A stretch of 10,083 nt of DNA. It comes from Clostridiales bacterium UBA8153. GTDB lineage: Bacteria; Bacillota; Sulfobacillia; UBA8153. The notes under the pieces are model-generated. The model saw nothing but the letters and a program-made list of their open reading frames with translations. It did not search any database and was not told the DNA's origin. The translations under genes and the position numbers were made by a program. Position 1 is the stretch's first letter; every line of letters begins with the position of its first letter. Positions 8,616 through 10,083 of the stretch are shown here, one piece after another. The DNA lies in NCBI GenBank assembly GCA_003449495.1, contig DMHJ01000020.1, positions 1 through 10,083 on the forward strand, written 5' to 3'.

Positions 8616-10083
8616 TCAGCCCGGCGCTGGCTGGACGAGGCGCAAGTCGGCCACGCCGTTGAACAGCTCCAGGGCCCAGCCCAGCAGGGCCAAGCGGTTG
8701 GCCCGCAATACCCCGACGTCCGTCAGCACCAGCACGTCATCGAGGAATCCATCGATGGCGGGCTTGAGCCCGGCCAACAGCCGCAGGTATCCCTGGTAGT
8801 CCCGGCACTCCAGGCGATCCTTGAACTGGCGGGCACTCTCTGACAAAGCCTGGTACAGGGCCTTTTCTGCCGGCTCCACCAGGTCGCCGGCTTGCGGCGT
8901 CTTATGGGAGGTGCCTTTGGCCAGGTTGGCAACGCGGCGAAATCCCGCCATCACCGCCTGGAACTCCGGCTCATCCACCAGCGCGGCCAAGGCCGTGCAA
9001 CGGCGCCAGGCGTCCCGCACGTCCCGGGCACCGCCGGCCAGGACGGCTTCAATCACGTCCAGACGCATACCGGACTCTCCAAACAAGGTCCGCACCCGTC
9101 CCATGATAAAATCCAACACGGCACGGACCACCTGCCCGGGATCTTCCGGCTCCAAAGGCTGCAATGCTACCGCCCGGGCCACGGCTTCCTCCAGGTCCAG
9201 GTTCAGATCGGAATGCCAGCATAAAAGCGCCACCCCCAGGGCCTGCCTGCGCAAGCCGTACGGGTCCTGGGAGCCGGTGGGGGAGAGCCCCAGGGCGAAG
9301 CCGCCGGCCAGGGTATCCAGGCGATCGGCCAAGCCCACCACGGCGCCGGGCAGCTGACGGGGAAGGGCATCTTCGGCATGGCCGGGCAGGTAATGCTCAT
9401 AGATGGCCTCGGCCACGTCTGCGTCTTCGCCGGACCGTAGGGCATACTCCCGGCCCATGGTACCCTGGAGTTCCGGCAGCTCCCTCACCATGGACGTGAC
9501 CAGATCGGCCTTGCACAGGAGGGCGGCCCGCTCGATGGCCTGGGGTATCCTGCCACGCAGGCCGGTCATGGCGGAAAGCACCCGGCTAAGCTGCTGCACC
9601 CGGCGGGTCTTCTGGTAGAGGCTGCCCAAGTTCTCCATGAACACTACCCGCTCCAGTTGCGGGAGGCGTTCCACCAGGGCCACCTTGGTGTCGTGCTGGA
9701 AGAAGAACTCGGCATCGGCAAGACGGGCGCCGATGACCCGCTCGCACCCGCGCCGCACCACCTCCAAGTGTTCCTGGTCCCCATTGCGCACGCCTATGAA
9801 CACCGGCAGCAGTCCCCCGCGGGCGGAGACCACCGGAAACACGCGCAAATGGTGCCGCATGGTCCTGATCAGAACGGGCGCGGGCAGGGCCAAGTACCGC
9901 TGGTGGAAAGCCCCGATGAACACCGACGGATATTCCACCAGACCGGCGATTTCGTCTAACAGCTCGTCGTCGGCCAGGTACACTCCACCGGTGGCGGCGG
10001 CCGTGGCCTTGACCTGCTCGCCGATGCGCTGTTTCCGCTCTTTCCCATCCAACACCACGCCGATGCTGGGCAGGAGCCGGAAG
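8616..10083 (-). CDS. glyS: Glycyl-tRNA synthetase beta subunit (5' part outside the window)
   Basis: The visible 488 codons are the C-terminal two thirds of the beta subunit of alpha2-beta2 bacterial GlyRS, which charges tRNA-Gly. Continuation to the window edge is shown by in-frame residues FRLLPSIG before the first available GTG (10056-10058), so that codon is not the start. Family blocks seen: TMRHHLRVFPVV, LLPVFIGVRNGD, RLADAEFFFQHD, LERVVFMENLGSLYQKT, ALLCKADLVTSMVRELPELQGTMGREYAL, VAEAIYEHYLPGHAEDALP, LADRLDTLAGGFALGLSPTGSQDPYGLRRQALG, and near the C-terminus LDDVLVLTDVGVLRANRLALL from the tRNA-binding region. The beta subunit is normally about 690 residues, so roughly 200 are missing to the edge. 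No frameshift is seen. The alpha subunit gene (glyQ) would be expected just beyond the right edge. The stop TGA is at 8616-8618. Confidence 0.97.
   Translation of the reverse strand, partial: FRLLPSIGVVLDGKERKQRIGEQVKATAAATGGVYLADDELLDEIAGLVEYPSVFIGAFHQRYLALPAPVLIRTMRHHLRVFPVVSARGGLLPVFIGVRNGDQEHLEVVRRGCERVIGARLADAEFFFQHDTKVALVERLPQLERVVFMENLGSLYQKTRRVQQLSRVLSAMTGLRGRIPQAIERAALLCKADLVTSMVRELPELQGTMGREYALRSGEDADVAEAIYEHYLPGHAEDALPRQLPGAVVGLADRLDTLAGGFALGLSPTGSQDPYGLRRQALGVALLCWHSDLNLDLEEAVARAVALQPLEPEDPGQVVRAVLDFIMGRVRTLFGESGMRLDVIEAVLAGGARDVRDAWRRCTALAALVDEPEFQAVMAGFRRVANLAKGTSHKTPQAGDLVEPAEKALYQALSESARQFKDRLECRDYQGYLRLLAGLKPAIDGFLDDVLVLTDVGVLRANRLALLGWALELFNGVADLRLVQPAPG

Overview
This 10,083-bp, GC-rich window looks like housekeeping chromosome from a Gram-positive, probably spore-forming, clostridial bacterium (Moorella / Desulfotomaculum-like). 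This rests on three things: the glycyl-tRNA synthetase beta gene sits next to the PPDK regulatory protein, PPDK and a dGTPase-like gene, an order I associate with Firmicutes; Shine-Dalgarno sites are strong; and two intergenic sites fit the consensus of sigma-H, the early-sporulation sigma factor. The lineage is inferred from gene order and protein flavour, not from a database search. No RNA gene, insertion sequence, CRISPR array, phage or defence gene was seen.

Layout. Plus strand, left: the end of a cyclase (kynurenine formamidase-like) gene (1-180), a 317-bp non-coding stretch with a candidate promoter at its end, and a 12-helix MFS exporter gene (498-1751). A short convergent spacer (1752-1919) holds a perfect 10-bp inverted repeat. 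Everything to the right is on the minus strand and reads right to left: glyS (beta subunit, 5' part outside the window), 95 bp, the PPDK regulatory protein gene (7699-8520), ppdK (5001-7706, overlapping its regulator by 8 bp), 37 bp, dgt (3971-4963), a 389-bp leader region, and an M14 zinc carboxypeptidase gene (1920-3581).

How the genes work together. PPDK interconverts pyruvate and phosphoenolpyruvate. Its neighbour is the bifunctional kinase/pyrophosphorylase that switches PPDK off and on by phosphorylating a threonine two residues before the catalytic histidine. Both the P-loop of the regulator and the target Thr/His pair of PPDK are present, so enzyme and switch appear intact and translationally coupled. 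dgt trails as a dNTP-hydrolysing housekeeping gene.

The most interesting signals are non-coding. Two sites, one before the regulator-ppdK-dgt cluster and one before the M14 peptidase, share the layout of a sigma-H promoter with the same 11-bp spacer. The second drives a long leader containing a 5' hairpin, a nine-base perfect Shine-Dalgarno and a 62-codon reading frame that overlaps the peptidase start. I did not find an obviously new enzymatic system; the genes themselves belong to known families.
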